A stretch of 64,000 bases of DNA, taken from the NCBI GenBank assembly GCA_002841375.1, contig PGZO01000014.1:1-64000 (forward strand), written 5' to 3'. The notes beneath the pieces were generated by a model, which did no database searches, was not told the origin of the DNA, and was given only the letters and a program-made list of their open reading frames with translations. This document shows, piece by piece, positions 16,747-27,159 of this stretch (position 1 is the stretch's first letter; each line of letters starts with the position of its first letter). Made by a program: the position numbers and the translations under genes. The DNA is from Firmicutes bacterium HGW-Firmicutes-7. GTDB taxonomy: Bacteria > Bacillota > Clostridia > Lachnospirales > Vallitaleaceae.

Positions 16747-19293
16747 ATGACCCAAAACAATACAAGTAAAAGAAGTACAAATAAAGGTCGGAAAGCAATT
16801 CAAACAAAAGGAAAGAGGCCTTACGTGAAACAAGCTTCGAAAATTCAAGAAGAGAAGCACGAGATATTAAAATATGAAATAGTAGTGATGACCTTTGTAG
16901 CAGTGGGGTTATTTCTAATATTATGTATTTACTTCAATATTGGTGGAATTGTTGGAAAAGGCGTTAGAAATATTGCTTTTGGAACTTTTGGAGTTGGTGC
17001 ATACTTGATTCCAATATTTATACTTGGCTCATCAATATTTAAAATATTTAATAAAAAAAATCAAAGACTAAATAATAAGCTTATGTTACTAATCTTATTG
17101 ATTCCTGCATTCACATCCTTTATACATATTATTTATATTAAAGAATCACAAATCAATATTTACTTAATGGGGAAAAGTGCTTTTTTCCCAGCTCTCGTAA
17201 ATTATTTTTCCGTCTCATCTAAATTGCATGTTGGCGGTGGTTTTATTGGTGGGTTTATTGGAGATTTCTTTGCCATGCTACTCGGCAAGAGTGGAAGTAT
17301 ACTCGTAATATTATTAATCAATTTATCATTGATTATTTTATTAACAGAGAAGTCCTTATTTAAACTAATTAAATTTATAGGAAGCAAATTAAAGGTGGTA
17401 GGTTTGTCAGCTTATTCAAAAATAAAAGATGTAATTTTTGAGAGTGGAGAAGAAAATCAAAGTAGTAAGTCGACTTATAGCGAAGAGGGCACATTGCAAT
17501 TAATGAATAGTGACCAACAGCAAAATGTAAATAGAATCAGAGAAAATATGCTTCTTAAATCTACAATTTACGATGACACTGATTTGATTCAAGATACTAA
17601 AAATGATTCTATGAAAGAAGTTCAACAATCAACAACGATAGAAAACAGCAACGAACCAATAATCGAGAAACCAAAGGAAAGTGTACAAATTTCTTTTTTC
17701 AAAGATTCTACGACAAAGCCTAATCAAGAAAAAATAGATATTAAAGATGTTGAATCAATAAAAGAGGAAATAAAAGCACCAATTAATAAAACGTTATATG
17801 AATATCCTCCGTTACAATTATTAAAGGACAACCCTTTCTCGGGCGTTAGAAGTTCTAAAGAGATGCTTCAAAAAAATGCTGAAAAGTTAGAACAAACGTT
17901 AGAAAGCTTTGGTGTACTAGCTAAGGTAGTTAATATAAGCTATGGACCAACGGTTACGCGATACGAGTTACAGCCAGATCAAGGAGTTAAAGTAAGTAAA
18001 ATTGTTAATTTATCTGATGACATAGCATTAAATCTTGCAGCATCAGGTATTAGAATGGAAGCACCTATACCTGGAAAGGCATTAATTGGCATTGAAGTTC
18101 CTAATAAAGAAGTCAGTATGGTGCATATAAAAGAAGTAATTGACACAATTGAATTTATGAAATTTCCTTCTAAAATTGCATTTGCACTGGGGAAAGATAT
18201 TAGTGGGGAAACCATTATTGCAGATATTGCAAGGATGCCTCATATGTTAATTTCAGGTGCCACAGGTTCGGGAAAGAGCGTTTGCATTAATACATTAATT
18301 ACGAGTATATTATATAAAGCGAATCCAAATGAAGTGAAATTATTAATGATAGATCCTAAGGTTGTTGAATTAAAGGTGTATAATGGTATTCCTCATTTGT
18401 TAATTCCTGTTGTAACAGATCCAAAGAAAGCAGCTGGAGCTTTATATTGGGCTGTTCAAGAAATGTCAGAAAGATATCAGTTGTTTGCAAATGCTAATGT
18501 GAGAGATTTAGTGGGGTACAATAAATATGCTGATAAGGATGAAGAACTCTCCAAATTACCTCAAATTGTTATTATTGTTGATGAGTTAGCAGATTTGATG
18601 CAGGTTGCAGCTAAAGATGTTGAAGATGCAATATGTAGACTAGCTCAAATGGCTAGGGCAGCAGGTATACATCTTATTTTAGCGACTCAAAGACCTTCAG
18701 TTGATGTAATTACAGGTATTATTAAGGCAAATATACCTTCAAGGATTGCTTTTGCAGTTTCGTCAGGTGTGGATTCAAGAACAATTATAGACATGAATGG
18801 GGCTGAAAAATTAGTAGGAAAAGGAGATATGTTGTATTATCCAGTTGGTATGCCGAAGCCAATACGTGTACAAGGAGCTTTTATATCAGATAAGGAAGTT
18901 GAAAGAATTGTTGAATTTTTAAAAGCAAGTCAAAAAGCAAATTATAACAAAAGTATCATGGAGCAAATTTCAAAAGATCCTAAGGCAAAAGATGATAAAG
19001 ATTCTGCACAAGAAAGTGATTATGATGGTTATTTTGAAGAAGCTCTTGAACTTGTTGTAGAAAGAGAAAAAGCTTCTGCTTCGATGATTCAAAGAAAATT
19101 TAGAGTTGGTTATAATAGAGCCGCAAGAATAATTGACCAACTGTATGAGGCAGGATATATTGGACCAGAAGAAGGTAGCAAACCTAGAAAAGTAAATCTT
19201 ACAATGGAAGATTACTATAAATTAAAGCATGAGGCACAAGAAGTTGAAGCATCAAATGAGGCAGTAGTTGCCGGTGAGAAAGATGATGAGTGA
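16747..19293 (+). CDS. spoIIIE: FtsK/SpoIIIE-family DNA translocase
   Basis: This hexameric DNA pump moves chromosomal DNA through the division or sporulation septum. The 848-residue protein has a basic N-terminus, about four membrane segments between residues 45 and 205, a variable acidic linker (about 220-360), then the alpha/beta motor with Walker A GATGSGKS near 503-511 and Walker [11 protein letters not shown] near 610, and a C-terminal winged-helix gamma domain (about 755-825, [20 protein letters not shown]) that reads orienting sequences. AAGGGGAT precedes the ATG. Gene position after tepA matches Bacillus spoIIIE; whether it acts in sporulation, vegetative division or both cannot be told. 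Confidence 0.95.
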   Translation: MTQNNTSKRSTNKGRKAIQTKGKRPYVKQASKIQEEKHEILKYEIVVMTFVAVGLFLILCIYFNIGGIVGKGVRNIAFGTFGVGAYLIPIFILGSSIFKIFNKKNQRLNNKLMLLILLIPAFTSFIHIIYIKESQINIYLMGKSAFFPALVNYFSVSSKLHVGGGFIGGFIGDFFAMLLGKSGSILVILLINLSLIILLTEKSLFKLIKFIGSKLKVVGLSAYSKIKDVIFESGEENQSSKSTYSEEGTLQLMNSDQQQNVNRIRENMLLKSTIYDDTDLIQDTKNDSMKEVQQSTTIENSNEPIIEKPKESVQISFFKDSTTKPNQEKIDIKDVESIKEEIKAPINKTLYEYPPLQLLKDNPFSGVRSSKEMLQKNAEKLEQTLESFGVLAKVVNISYGPTVTRYELQPDQGVKVSKIVNLSDDIALNLAASGIRMEAPIPGKALIGIEVPNKEVSMVHIKEVIDTIEFMKFPSKIAFALGKDISGETIIADIARMPHMLISGATGSGKSVCINTLITSILYKANPNEVKLLMIDPKVVELKVYNGIPHLLIPVVTDPKKAAGALYWAVQEMSERYQLFANANVRDLVGYNKYADKDEELSKLPQIVIIVDELADLMQVAAKDVEDAICRLAQMARAAGIHLILATQRPSVDVITGIIKANIPSRIAFAVSSGVDSRTIIDMNGAEKLVGKGDMLYYPVGMPKPIRVQGAFISDKEVERIVEFLKASQKANYNKSIMEQISKDPKAKDDKDSAQESDYDGYFEEALELVVEREKASASMIQRKFRVGYNRAARIIDQLYEAGYIGPEEGSKPRKVNLTMEDYYKLKHEAQEVEASNEAVVAGEKDDE

Positions 19294-19325
19294 TATAATT
19301 AGTATAATTATTGGAGGAAATTTAA

Positions 19326-20996
19326 GTGAAAACAGATATTCAAATAGCGAATGAAGCAAGTATAGAACCAATTGTTAAGATTGCAAGTAGCATTAATATT
19401 GCTGAAGAGGACTTAGAATTATTTGGTAGGTATAAAGCAAAGTTATCTGATAGCTTATGGGACAAGGTAAAACATAAAAATAACGGAAAATTAGTTTTAG
19501 TGACGGCTATCAATCCTACACCTGCTGGTGAAGGCAAGACGACTATTACGGTTGGCCTTGGACAAGCAATGGGTAAATTAGGAATTAACGCTATGATCGC
19601 ATTAAGAGAACCTTCCTTAGGGCCATGTATGGGAATTAAAGGGGGTGCAGCAGGTGGAGGATATGCTCAGGTAATACCTATGGAAGATATAAATCTTCAT
19701 TTTACTGGAGATATACATGCTGTTAGTATAGCCCACAATTTATTATCGGCACTTCTTGATAATCATTTACAACAAGGAAATGATCTTAATATAGATACTA
19801 GACAAATTGTCTGGAAGCGTGTAATGGATATGAATGATCGAGCATTGAGAAACACTATAGTTGGACTAGGTGGAAGATTGCAAGGGGTACCAAGAGAAGA
19901 TGGTTTCATGATTTCAGTTGCATCAGAAGTTATGGCAATTTTATGTTTAGCCAACGATTTAGAAGATTTAAAAAGAAGGTTAGGAGAAATTATAGTTGCA
20001 TATAACTTTGAAGGAGCACCAGTAACTGCACATGATTTAAAGGCAGAAGGTGCTATGGCAGCACTGCTAAAAGATGCAATTAAACCAAACATTGTTCAAA
20101 CGCTAGAGAATACACCCGTTATTATTCATGGCGGGCCATTCGCAAATATTGCGCATGGATGTAATAGTATTCGTGCAACAAAGTATGCATTAAAATTGGC
20201 CGACTTAGTTATTACAGAAGCTGGTTTTGGTGCTGATCTTGGTGCTGAAAAGTTTCTAGATATCAAATGTACGAAAGCAGGTTTTAAGCCAGATGCAATT
20301 GTACTTGTAGCCACTATTAGAGCACTAAAATATAATGGTGGTGTCCAAAAATCTGATTTATCACAAGAAAATGTTGAAGCGGTAAGGAAAGGTTTTGTAA
20401 ATCTTGAAAAGCATATTGAGAACTTGAATAAATATAAGGTGCCAGTCGTTGTTACATTAAATTCATTTGTTACGGATTCAGATAAAGAAATTGCATATGT
20501 AAAAGATGCTTGTGAGAAAATGGGTTGTGAATTTGCTTTAGCACAAGTATGGCAAAAAGGTGGAATCGGTGGTGTTGACTTAGCGAAAAAAGTACTTCAT
20601 ACTTTAGAAAATAAGGTAAGTCATTTCCAGCCGCTTTATGACATCAATGACACGATCAAAAATAAGATTAAAAAAATAGCAACAGAGATTTATGGTGCAC
20701 AGGATGTGAAATATACAGCCAAGGCTTCTAAGTCCATTAAAAAAATTGAAGAGCTTGGTTTAAGCAATCTTCCAGTATGTATTGCTAAAACTCAATATTC
20801 TCTGTCAGATAATCCGAAATTATTAGGAAGGCCTTCAAACTTTGATATTACGGTTAGTGAAATTAGTATATCCGCAGGGGCAGAGTTTATTGTTGTTTTA
20901 ACTGGTGACGTCATGACAATGCCGGGATTACCTAAAAAGCCTTCAGCAGAGAGCATTGATATTAATAAAGATGGGGTTATTACAGGGTTATTTTAA
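19326..20996 (+). CDS. fhs: Formate-tetrahydrofolate ligase
   Basis: Fhs makes 10-formyl-THF from formate, THF and ATP, feeding purine synthesis and, in acetogens, the Wood-Ljungdahl methyl branch. The 556-residue product has the P-loop [14 protein letters not shown] at about 62-75 and the conserved stretches [22 protein letters not shown] (in two parts) and FTGDIHAV. Start is GTG with TTGGAGG 7 bases upstream. Directly downstream is folD, the partner activity, so the pair forms a one-carbon module. Length is typical. Confidence 0.97.
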   Translation: MKTDIQIANEASIEPIVKIASSINIAEEDLELFGRYKAKLSDSLWDKVKHKNNGKLVLVTAINPTPAGEGKTTITVGLGQAMGKLGINAMIALREPSLGPCMGIKGGAAGGGYAQVIPMEDINLHFTGDIHAVSIAHNLLSALLDNHLQQGNDLNIDTRQIVWKRVMDMNDRALRNTIVGLGGRLQGVPREDGFMISVASEVMAILCLANDLEDLKRRLGEIIVAYNFEGAPVTAHDLKAEGAMAALLKDAIKPNIVQTLENTPVIIHGGPFANIAHGCNSIRATKYALKLADLVITEAGFGADLGAEKFLDIKCTKAGFKPDAIVLVATIRALKYNGGVQKSDLSQENVEAVRKGFVNLEKHIENLNKYKVPVVVTLNSFVTDSDKEIAYVKDACEKMGCEFALAQVWQKGGIGGVDLAKKVLHTLENKVSHFQPLYDINDTIKNKIKKIATEIYGAQDVKYTAKASKSIKKIEELGLSNLPVCIAKTQYSLSDNPKLLGRPSNFDITVSEISISAGAEFIVVLTGDVMTMPGLPKKPSAESIDINKDGVITGLF

Positions 20997-21048
20997 GCAT
21001 AATGAAATAAGCTACCTAGAATTAACTATAAGCTTCCGGAGGATAAAA

Positions 21049-21891
21049 ATGAGCACAATAATAATGAATGGAAAAAAAACAGCTCAAGATATTAAAGATG
21101 AACTGAAGGCAGAGGTTGCTTTGCTCAAAGAAAAGAGTATAGAACCTACCCTTGCTGTCGTGTTAGTAGGTGAAAACCAAGCATCACAAGTATATGTTAA
21201 AAATAAAAAGCGTGCTTGCGAATATATCGGAATTAGATCATTATCTTACGAATTAGATTGTACAACTTCAGAAGAAGAGCTATTAAAATTAATTCATGAC
21301 CTTAATAGTAGAAGTGATGTTCATGGTATTTTAGTCCAATTACCTTTACCTAAACAAATTAATGAAGGAAACATTTTATTGGCTATTGATCCTAGTAAGG
21401 ACGTAGATGGCTTTCACCCTATTAATGTTGGTAATTTAAGCGTAGGACGTGAGGGTTTTGTATCTTGTACGCCAGCAGGAATTATTGAGCTAATGAAAAG
21501 ATATAGTATCCCTATGGAAGGAAAAAAATGCGTTGTAATCGGAAGAAGTAACATTGTTGGTAAGCCCATTTCTATGCTTTTATTAAGAGAAAATGCTACA
21601 GTTACAATATGTCATTCAAGAACAAAAGATTTGGCCTTAGAATGCCAAGGAGCAGATATATTAATTGCCGCAATTGGAAAAGCAAACTTTGTCTCAAAGG
21701 ATTTTGTTAAGAAGGGTGCTGTAATAGTAGATGTTGGTATTAATCGATTAGAAAATGGAAAACTATGTGGTGATGTTGCTTATGATGAATGCTTTGATTT
21801 AGCGAGTGCAATAACACCTGTTCCAGGTGGTGTTGGTCCAATGACAATTGCAATGCTAATGAAAAATTGTGTATTGGCAGCAACAAAATAA
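21049..21891 (+). CDS. folD: Methylene-THF dehydrogenase / methenyl-THF cyclohydrolase
   Basis: FolD interconverts 5,10-methylene-THF and 10-formyl-THF, joining with Fhs upstream. The 280-residue protein shows VVLVGENQASQVYVKNKKRAC, with the catalytic Tyr and Lys in YVKNK, HGILVQLPLPKQI, DPSKDVDGFHP, and the NAD(P) loop GRSNIVGKPISMLL followed by VTICHSRT. The true start is ATG 21049 with CGGAGGA 5 bases away; an open frame further upstream overlaps fhs and lacks a binding site. Confidence 0.96.
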   Translation: MSTIIMNGKKTAQDIKDELKAEVALLKEKSIEPTLAVVLVGENQASQVYVKNKKRACEYIGIRSLSYELDCTTSEEELLKLIHDLNSRSDVHGILVQLPLPKQINEGNILLAIDPSKDVDGFHPINVGNLSVGREGFVSCTPAGIIELMKRYSIPMEGKKCVVIGRSNIVGKPISMLLLRENATVTICHSRTKDLALECQGADILIAAIGKANFVSKDFVKKGAVIVDVGINRLENGKLCGDVAYDECFDLASAITPVPGGVGPMTIAMLMKNCVLAATK

Positions 21892-21920
21892 TTAAGGAAT
21901 AAACACTGGAGGCAAATTAA

Positions 21921-23264
21921 TTGAGTATTAAAATATATTATGTATCACTAGGTTGCGACAAAAACTTAGTGGATAGTGAAGTTATGCTAGGGATGATGAA
22001 TGAAGAAGGATATGTCATAACAAGTGACGAACAAGCAGCAGATATTATTATTGTGAACACATGTAGTTTCATACATGATGCAAAAGAAGAAAGCATTGAA
22101 ACCATATTGGAAATGGCACAGTATAAAGAAACAGCCAATTGTAAAGGACTCATCGTGGTAGGATGTTTAACTGAGAGATATAAAGAAGAACTAATGGCTG
22201 AAATGCCTGAGGTAGACGGAATACTTGGAACATCCAATTATGATGAAATTATTACAACGATAAAAAAGGTGTTAGAAAAAGAAAAAGTAATTTCCTTTAA
22301 AGATATTAATTATTCCCCCACTGCGTATATGAATAGAATGTCAGATACAACGACAGGATATGCCTACTTGAAAATTGCAGAAGGGTGTAACAATAACTGT
22401 ACGTATTGTATTATACCTCAATTGAGAGGGAATATTAGAAGTAGGAGTATGGAAAGTCTAATTGAAGAAGCTAAATACTTAGTAAAACAAGGCAAAAAAG
22501 AATTGATTTTAGTAGCACAAGATACTACAAAATATGGCATTGATTTATACAAAGAAAAAAAATTACCTGAACTAATTAAAGCGTTATGTAAAATAGAAGA
22601 CTTAGAATGGATTAGATTACTTTATTGCTATCCAGAAGATATTACTGACGAATTAATCGAAGTTATTCGAACACAAAGAAAGGTAATGAACTACATTGAT
22701 ATACCAATACAGCACATTAATGATGATATCCTTTCAAGCATGGCTAGAAGAAGCAATAAAAAAACAATAATAGGCGTCTTGTCAAGGCTTAGACAGCAAA
22801 TACCCAATATATGTATTAGAAGCACATTAATTGTTGGCTTTCCGGGAGAAACGAAGGAGCAGTTTGAAGAGTTAAGAGAATTCGTACAAGAATATAAGAT
22901 TGATCGTCTTGGTGTTTTTACTTATTCTTTGGAAGAAGGTACAATAGCAGCAACGATGGAAGGCCAAATTAAGGAATCTGTAAAGAAAGCACGTAAAGAA
23001 GAATTAATGGTTATTCAACAAAATATTTCACATGAAAAAAATAAAAGTCTGTTAGGTGAAACGCTCGATGTTATGATAGAGGGGTACTTGCCAGAGGAGA
23101 AGGTATATTGTGGAAGGTCGTATATGGATGCACCAAATGTTGATGGAGTTGTTTTTGTTGGTTGCGAATTTGAATTGTTAACGGGTCAAATTGTAAAAGT
23201 TCAAGTGGAAGAAGCAAGTGAATATGATTTAATAGGAGTGATAAAAGATGAACATAGCAAATAA
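21921..23264 (+). CDS. rimO: Ribosomal protein S12 methylthiotransferase
   Basis: RimO is a radical-SAM enzyme that methylthiolates an aspartate of ribosomal protein S12. In 447 residues one sees the N-terminal UPF0004 domain with YVSLGCDKNLVDSEVMLG, NTCSFIHDAKEES and VVGCLTERY supplying the three cysteines of the auxiliary cluster, the radical-SAM triad CNNNCTYCIIP (about 155), and a C-terminal TRAM domain. LGCDKNLVDSE is the RimO version of a motif that in MiaB reads LGCQMNVHDSE (MiaB is also present, at 41572). Start is TTG with TGGAGG 8 bases before. Overlaps pgsA by 17 bases. Confidence 0.95.
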   Translation: MSIKIYYVSLGCDKNLVDSEVMLGMMNEEGYVITSDEQAADIIIVNTCSFIHDAKEESIETILEMAQYKETANCKGLIVVGCLTERYKEELMAEMPEVDGILGTSNYDEIITTIKKVLEKEKVISFKDINYSPTAYMNRMSDTTTGYAYLKIAEGCNNNCTYCIIPQLRGNIRSRSMESLIEEAKYLVKQGKKELILVAQDTTKYGIDLYKEKKLPELIKALCKIEDLEWIRLLYCYPEDITDELIEVIRTQRKVMNYIDIPIQHINDDILSSMARRSNKKTIIGVLSRLRQQIPNICIRSTLIVGFPGETKEQFEELREFVQEYKIDRLGVFTYSLEEGTIAATMEGQIKESVKKARKEELMVIQQNISHEKNKSLLGETLDVMIEGYLPEEKVYCGRSYMDAPNVDGVVFVGCEFELLTGQIVKVQVEEASEYDLIGVIKDEHSK

Positions 23265-23781
23265 GTTTACGATGTTAAGAGTAATTTTAATACCTTTTTT
23301 CTTACTTGTTTTATATCTATTCCCAGAAAATTACGCAAACTATGTGGCTGTAGTTATTTTTATGATAGCAAGTGCTACAGATTGGCTTGATGGGTATTTA
23401 GCGCGATCTAGAAATCTTGTTACGAATTTTGGGAAATTTATGGATCCTTTAGCCGATAAGTTATTGGTATCTGCTGCATTAATTTACCTTGTTGAACAAG
23501 GTGATATTGCAGCTTGGATTGTAATTATTATAATCAGTAGAGAGTTTGTAATTAGTGGTGTAAGACTGGTTGCAGCTACGTCAGGCAAAGTAATTGCTGC
23601 AAGTTGGTGGGGGAAGGTTAAAACCTTTACGACGATGATTATGATTATAGTTGTGTTATTTCAATTTCAAATTCGTTATATTGAATATATTGAACTTATA
23701 CTTATTTATGCATCAACTATATTAACAGTTATATCAGCACTTGATTATATCGTTAAGAACGCTGGAGTATTTAAAGAATAG
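23248..23781 (+). CDS. pgsA: CDP-diacylglycerol-glycerol-3-phosphate 3-phosphatidyltransferase
   Basis: PgsA makes phosphatidylglycerol phosphate, the first committed step of phosphatidylglycerol synthesis, in the membrane. The 177-residue protein has the CDP-alcohol phosphotransferase signature DGYLARSRNLVTNFGKFMD read as D-G-x2-A-R-x8-G-x3-D-x3-D and about four hydrophobic segments. AGGAGTG lies inside the rimO end. The rimO-pgsA-cinA order is standard in Firmicutes. Confidence 0.95.
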   Translation: MNIANKFTMLRVILIPFFLLVLYLFPENYANYVAVVIFMIASATDWLDGYLARSRNLVTNFGKFMDPLADKLLVSAALIYLVEQGDIAAWIVIIIISREFVISGVRLVAATSGKVIAASWWGKVKTFTTMIMIIVVLFQFQIRYIEYIELILIYASTILTVISALDYIVKNAGVFKE

Positions 23782-23817
23782 TAAAGATTTTATTAATTGT
23801 TATGATGGAGGTCTCTT

Positions 23818-25062
23818 GTGATTGCAGAAATTATATGTGTTGGAACAGAGCTGCTTTTAGGCGATATTTTAAATACGAATGCACAATATTTAAGTGCTAG
23901 ACTCGCAGACTTAGGTGTGTCATTGTATTATCAAACGGTTGTTGGTGACAATGAAGATAGATTAATTCAAACCATCAATAATGCAAAAGAAAGAAGTGAC
24001 TTGATTATTCTTTCAGGGGGGCTGGGTCCTACCAGCGATGATATTACTAAAGAAACGGTAGCGAAGGCTTTAAATCTACCGCTTTCGTTGAATGATGACC
24101 AAGCTAAGAAGCTTGAACAGTTTTTTTTATACAGGAATATCCCCATGGCTAACAATAATTTAAAACAAGCGTTCATGCCAGATGGTGCGATTATACTAGA
24201 TAATAATAATGGCACGGCAGCGGGCATATTAATAGAAAGCAGTAGGAAGATATTTATTATTTTACCTGGACCACCAAATGAACTAGTACCAATGTTTGAG
24301 GAAAGTGTAGTACCATATTTAAGAAGAAATTCTAATGATTGCATCGTCTCAAGAACATTAAAACTTATTGGGATTGGAGAAAGTTCTGCTGCGGAGCTTG
24401 TTCAAAGTATTATAGACAAGCAAACGAATCCATCCATCGCCCCATATGCAAAGCTTTCAGAAGTTCATTTTAGAATTACAGCACGATCTACTAGTATTGA
24501 ACAAGCCCAACACCTTATTACTGCTACCGAGGTAGAAATGAGAAAGCAACTAGATAAATATATTTATACTACTGAGGAAAAGGAACTAGAAGAAATAATT
24601 GTAGAAATCCTTAGTAAGAACAATAACACAATTGCCATCGCTGAGTCTTGTACTGGAGGGCTATTATCGAGCACATTAATCAACTGTTCAGGTGTATCGG
24701 AAGTATTTAAGGAAGGTCTAATTACTTATTCTAATGAATCCAAGGTAAGGGAATTAGGTGTTGATAAAAATGTTATTGATCTTTATGGAGCAGTTAGTAA
24801 ACAAGTAGTTGAGCAGATGGCTATAGGTATTAAGAACCGGGCAAAGACAGATATAGGCATTGCAATTTCTGGAATTGCTGGACCAACCGGTGGTACAGAG
24901 GAAAAGCCAGTTGGATTAGTTTACATTGCAATCACCTATAAGAATGAAACCTTTATTAAGAAGTTGCAATTAAGTGGTAATCGTATGAAAATTCGTACGA
25001 GTGCTGCAAAGCAAGGACTTGTTTTTTTATATCAAGTGCTTAAAGAATCAGATGATTTGTAA
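23818..25062 (+). CDS. cinA: CinA-like competence/damage-inducible protein
   Basis: CinA proteins combine a MoCF-like N-terminal domain (about 1-170; GTELLLGDILNTNAQYLS, LSGGLGPTSDD) with a C-terminal nicotinamide-nucleotide amidohydrolase domain (about 255-410; AIAESCTGGLLSSTLINCSG split at the catalytic Ser, and GIAGPTGGTEEKPVGLVY). They recycle NMN and ADP-ribose-type compounds. The 414-residue length is normal. Start is GTG with GGAGGT 5 bases upstream. In many Firmicutes recA follows cinA; here a lipoprotein protease does. Confidence 0.94.
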   Translation: MIAEIICVGTELLLGDILNTNAQYLSARLADLGVSLYYQTVVGDNEDRLIQTINNAKERSDLIILSGGLGPTSDDITKETVAKALNLPLSLNDDQAKKLEQFFLYRNIPMANNNLKQAFMPDGAIILDNNNGTAAGILIESSRKIFIILPGPPNELVPMFEESVVPYLRRNSNDCIVSRTLKLIGIGESSAAELVQSIIDKQTNPSIAPYAKLSEVHFRITARSTSIEQAQHLITATEVEMRKQLDKYIYTTEEKELEEIIVEILSKNNNTIAIAESCTGGLLSSTLINCSGVSEVFKEGLITYSNESKVRELGVDKNVIDLYGAVSKQVVEQMAIGIKNRAKTDIGIAISGIAGPTGGTEEKPVGLVYIAITYKNETFIKKLQLSGNRMKIRTSAAKQGLVFLYQVLKESDDL

Positions 25063-25105
25063 GGTTTTAATGGGTAAAAACAAGTTAATCGGGAGGGTAT
25101 TAGAA

Positions 25106-26575
25106 ATGTTTAAAGCATTTATTAACAAGATAATTATTCTTTCTGTAATGGTATTGTTATTAATATCATTTTCAGGTTGTAAATCCTTTATTGAATCCAA
25201 GGATAGAGAATCCGCTAGCAGTGATGAAGAAGAGGCTGTCAAAGTTTCATCTGATAAATTAAACAACGAATCTTTTGAGAATTTTCGCGATGTCAACACC
25301 TTTGATGATGCACCTGCTAAAAATGTTACAGATGAAGCAATAGAAGTAATTGAATTTACTAAGAAATTTTATACAGACTGGTTTAAGATGTCAAATGTGT
25401 ATGAAGAAAATGATAAATTACTGTATATGGATTATAAAATGATGGATCCAGATTATGGTGATTATACTTGGGACTATGCAGCTTTTTTTGAAAAGTATGC
25501 TTCATCAGATGAAAAAGAAAATCCGGAATTTTATTCAATAGATTTAGTTCAATCATATGTTCCAAGTGATATTTATAGCATACCTAAAAAATGGGATAGT
25601 ATAAAAATTCTATCTGGTGGAGAGGGTTTTTATAAGATTGGTGTCGTGTTCACATTTGAAGGCTATACTTTCATGGACGGTTATGCTTATGATAAACTAT
25701 ATCAGAATAAGTATTATGGTACTGTAACGGTTATTAAAGAGCGAGATGGCTGGAAAGTTGATAGATGGACAACTTATGCACCTTGGGATACTTATACAGA
25801 TGAAAGAAAATCTGATGAATTTTTGAAAAACTTTGACGAGAAACTTAAAGGTAAAGCACAAGAAGTTGATAAGATAACAGACGCAGATATAACAGGTAAT
25901 TCTAATGGGATTGTCGTAGAAGGCTCTATTAATATGGAAGAGGGTGATGGAACTGCATCTTCGTCATCAACCGGTTTAGATCTTAAGAGCATTATCAAAG
26001 AGAATGATTCAAAGACGGTAGCAATTTTAGGAGATACTTCTCAGGGTTCAGGGTTTTTCCTGTGTGAAGGTATCGTTGTTACAAATGTTCATGTAATTAA
26101 TGGTCAAGAAATTTTATCTGCAAGATTAGTTGATGGTACGGAGGTAGAAGTTGATGGTGTTGTCGCATTAAATACATCAATTGATATTGCAATACTTAAG
26201 CTAAAAGATAATGTCGGTAAGCCCGTTAGGCTAGGCAATCCAGATGCAATGTCTAAAGCAGATGAAGTGATTGCAATAGGAAGCCCAATGGCTTTATACA
26301 ATACAGTTACAATTGGCTTGTTTCAAAATACAATTATTGATGGAGACGCAAGGATTCTACAATCTAGCCTACCATTGGCTCCGGGAAATAGTGGTGGACC
26401 ATTATTCAATAGTAGTGGAGAACTGATCGGCGTTAATACAGCAATTGTAGAAGGATATGCGGATATTTCCTTTGCTATGTCAGCGTATCATTTGGTAGAC
26501 TTGAAAAAAACATTAGATAATACAGACTTTAAAAAGATAAAAGCAACGAAGCTATCAAAAATCAATTGGAAATAA
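25106..26575 (+). CDS. Trypsin-like serine protease lipoprotein
   Basis: The 489-residue product starts with a lipoprotein signal peptide (LLLISFSGC, Cys near residue 24), then an acidic linker and a 140-residue domain of unknown type (about 70-230) before a S1C/DegP-like protease domain (about 300-470). The triad is visible: His in TNVHVI, Asp in DIAILKL and Ser in PGNSGGPLF. There is no PDZ domain. GGGAGGG lies 8 bases before ATG 25106; upstream in-frame codons overlap cinA. It is probably anchored on the outside of the membrane and works in quality control or a stress response, though no substrate is apparent. Confidence 0.88.
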   Translation: MFKAFINKIIILSVMVLLLISFSGCKSFIESKDRESASSDEEEAVKVSSDKLNNESFENFRDVNTFDDAPAKNVTDEAIEVIEFTKKFYTDWFKMSNVYEENDKLLYMDYKMMDPDYGDYTWDYAAFFEKYASSDEKENPEFYSIDLVQSYVPSDIYSIPKKWDSIKILSGGEGFYKIGVVFTFEGYTFMDGYAYDKLYQNKYYGTVTVIKERDGWKVDRWTTYAPWDTYTDERKSDEFLKNFDEKLKGKAQEVDKITDADITGNSNGIVVEGSINMEEGDGTASSSSTGLDLKSIIKENDSKTVAILGDTSQGSGFFLCEGIVVTNVHVINGQEILSARLVDGTEVEVDGVVALNTSIDIAILKLKDNVGKPVRLGNPDAMSKADEVIAIGSPMALYNTVTIGLFQNTIIDGDARILQSSLPLAPGNSGGPLFNSSGELIGVNTAIVEGYADISFAMSAYHLVDLKKTLDNTDFKKIKATKLSKINWK

Positions 26576-26594
26576 ATCAATGTCTATTTTATAA

Positions 26595-26638
26595 AAACAT
26601 CCTGAAGCGACATTTTCATAAATTCACTCAGGATGTTT
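26595..26638. terminator. Bidirectional terminator between convergent genes
   Basis: AAACATCCTGA (26595-26605) and TCAGGATGTTT (26628-26638) form a perfect 11-bp stem with a 22-base loop. T-rich tracts follow on both strands, serving the protease gene (+) and the Dabb gene (-). Confidence 0.8.
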
Positions 26639-26657
26639 AAGTTTTTAGATGGAGATG

Positions 26658-26951
26658 CTATTGTTCATAATCAACTACTACACGATCTTTTACTACGCTT
26701 CGAACATATTCGCCCGCTTTTTTATGCGCAGGATGTATAACATAAGCATTTAAATCTGCCTTAGTTAGGAACTCAGAGTATAATACTACATCATGTGCTT
26801 GAGGCGAACTATTATAATTTGATCCAACCTCAATTACTTGAATAAAGTCAATTTCACCTTTTAAGCCTTCAAGCTTTTCCTTTAAAGTTTTTAATACAAT
26901 TTCCTTGTTCTCATTTTCTTTTATGTTCCACATGACAATGTGTTTAATCAT
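26658..26951 (-). CDS. Dabb-domain (stress-responsive A/B barrel) protein
   Basis: The 97-residue product fits the Dabb family of small dimeric ferredoxin-like barrels: MIKHIVMWNIKEN at the start, then HDVVLYSEFLTKADLNAY and HPAHKKAGEYVRS. The family is widely distributed and biochemically poorly defined. On the minus strand AGGTAGCC lies upstream of the ATG. It is a single-gene unit facing the protease gene. Confidence 0.88.
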   Translation of the reverse strand: MIKHIVMWNIKENENKEIVLKTLKEKLEGLKGEIDFIQVIEVGSNYNSSPQAHDVVLYSEFLTKADLNAYVIHPAHKKAGEYVRSVVKDRVVVDYEQ

Positions 26952-27042
26952 TCGGCTACCTCCAAATTACAATATAATATTTTCAACTATTATATCATAT
27001 TAGTGATAGAAGGTAAAAGTCAATGATACAAAAATTAAGGCT

Positions 27043-27093
27043 TAGTCAAGCACCCTAATTAATTATGATCGGTCCAGCCGATTTTCTTGACTA
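27043..27093. repeat. Palindromic intergenic element upstream of yicC
   Basis: An 8-bp inverted repeat TAGTCAAG (27043-27050) / CTTGACTA (27086-27093) encloses an inner hairpin ATCGG-TCCAG-CCGAT (27068-27082). The CCGATTTTCTT segment is shared with the elements at 16607 and 29257. Its right arm overlaps the -35 box of the yicC promoter. Confidence 0.5.
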
Positions 27094-27115
27094 TAGACAA
27101 CTACTAGGTTATAAT
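27087..27115 (+). promoter_or_regulatory. Sigma-A promoter of the yicC-remA-gmk-rpoZ operon
   Basis: TTGACT (27087-27092) and TATAAT (27110-27115) are 17 bases apart. The -35 hexamer lies within the right arm of the palindromic element at 27043-27093. Confidence 0.75.
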
Positions 27116-27159
27116 ATAGTATCTGTGCAATATATTATTAGATGAAATGAGTTGATAAA

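Noticed and set aside
20956-21048. Longer folD start inside fhs
   Set aside because: No binding site, no homology in the extra 31 residues, and CGGAGGA is correctly placed for ATG 21049.
25001-25105. Longer start of the serine protease inside cinA
   Set aside because: It would bury the lipoprotein signal peptide behind 35 residues; GGGAGGG supports ATG 25106.
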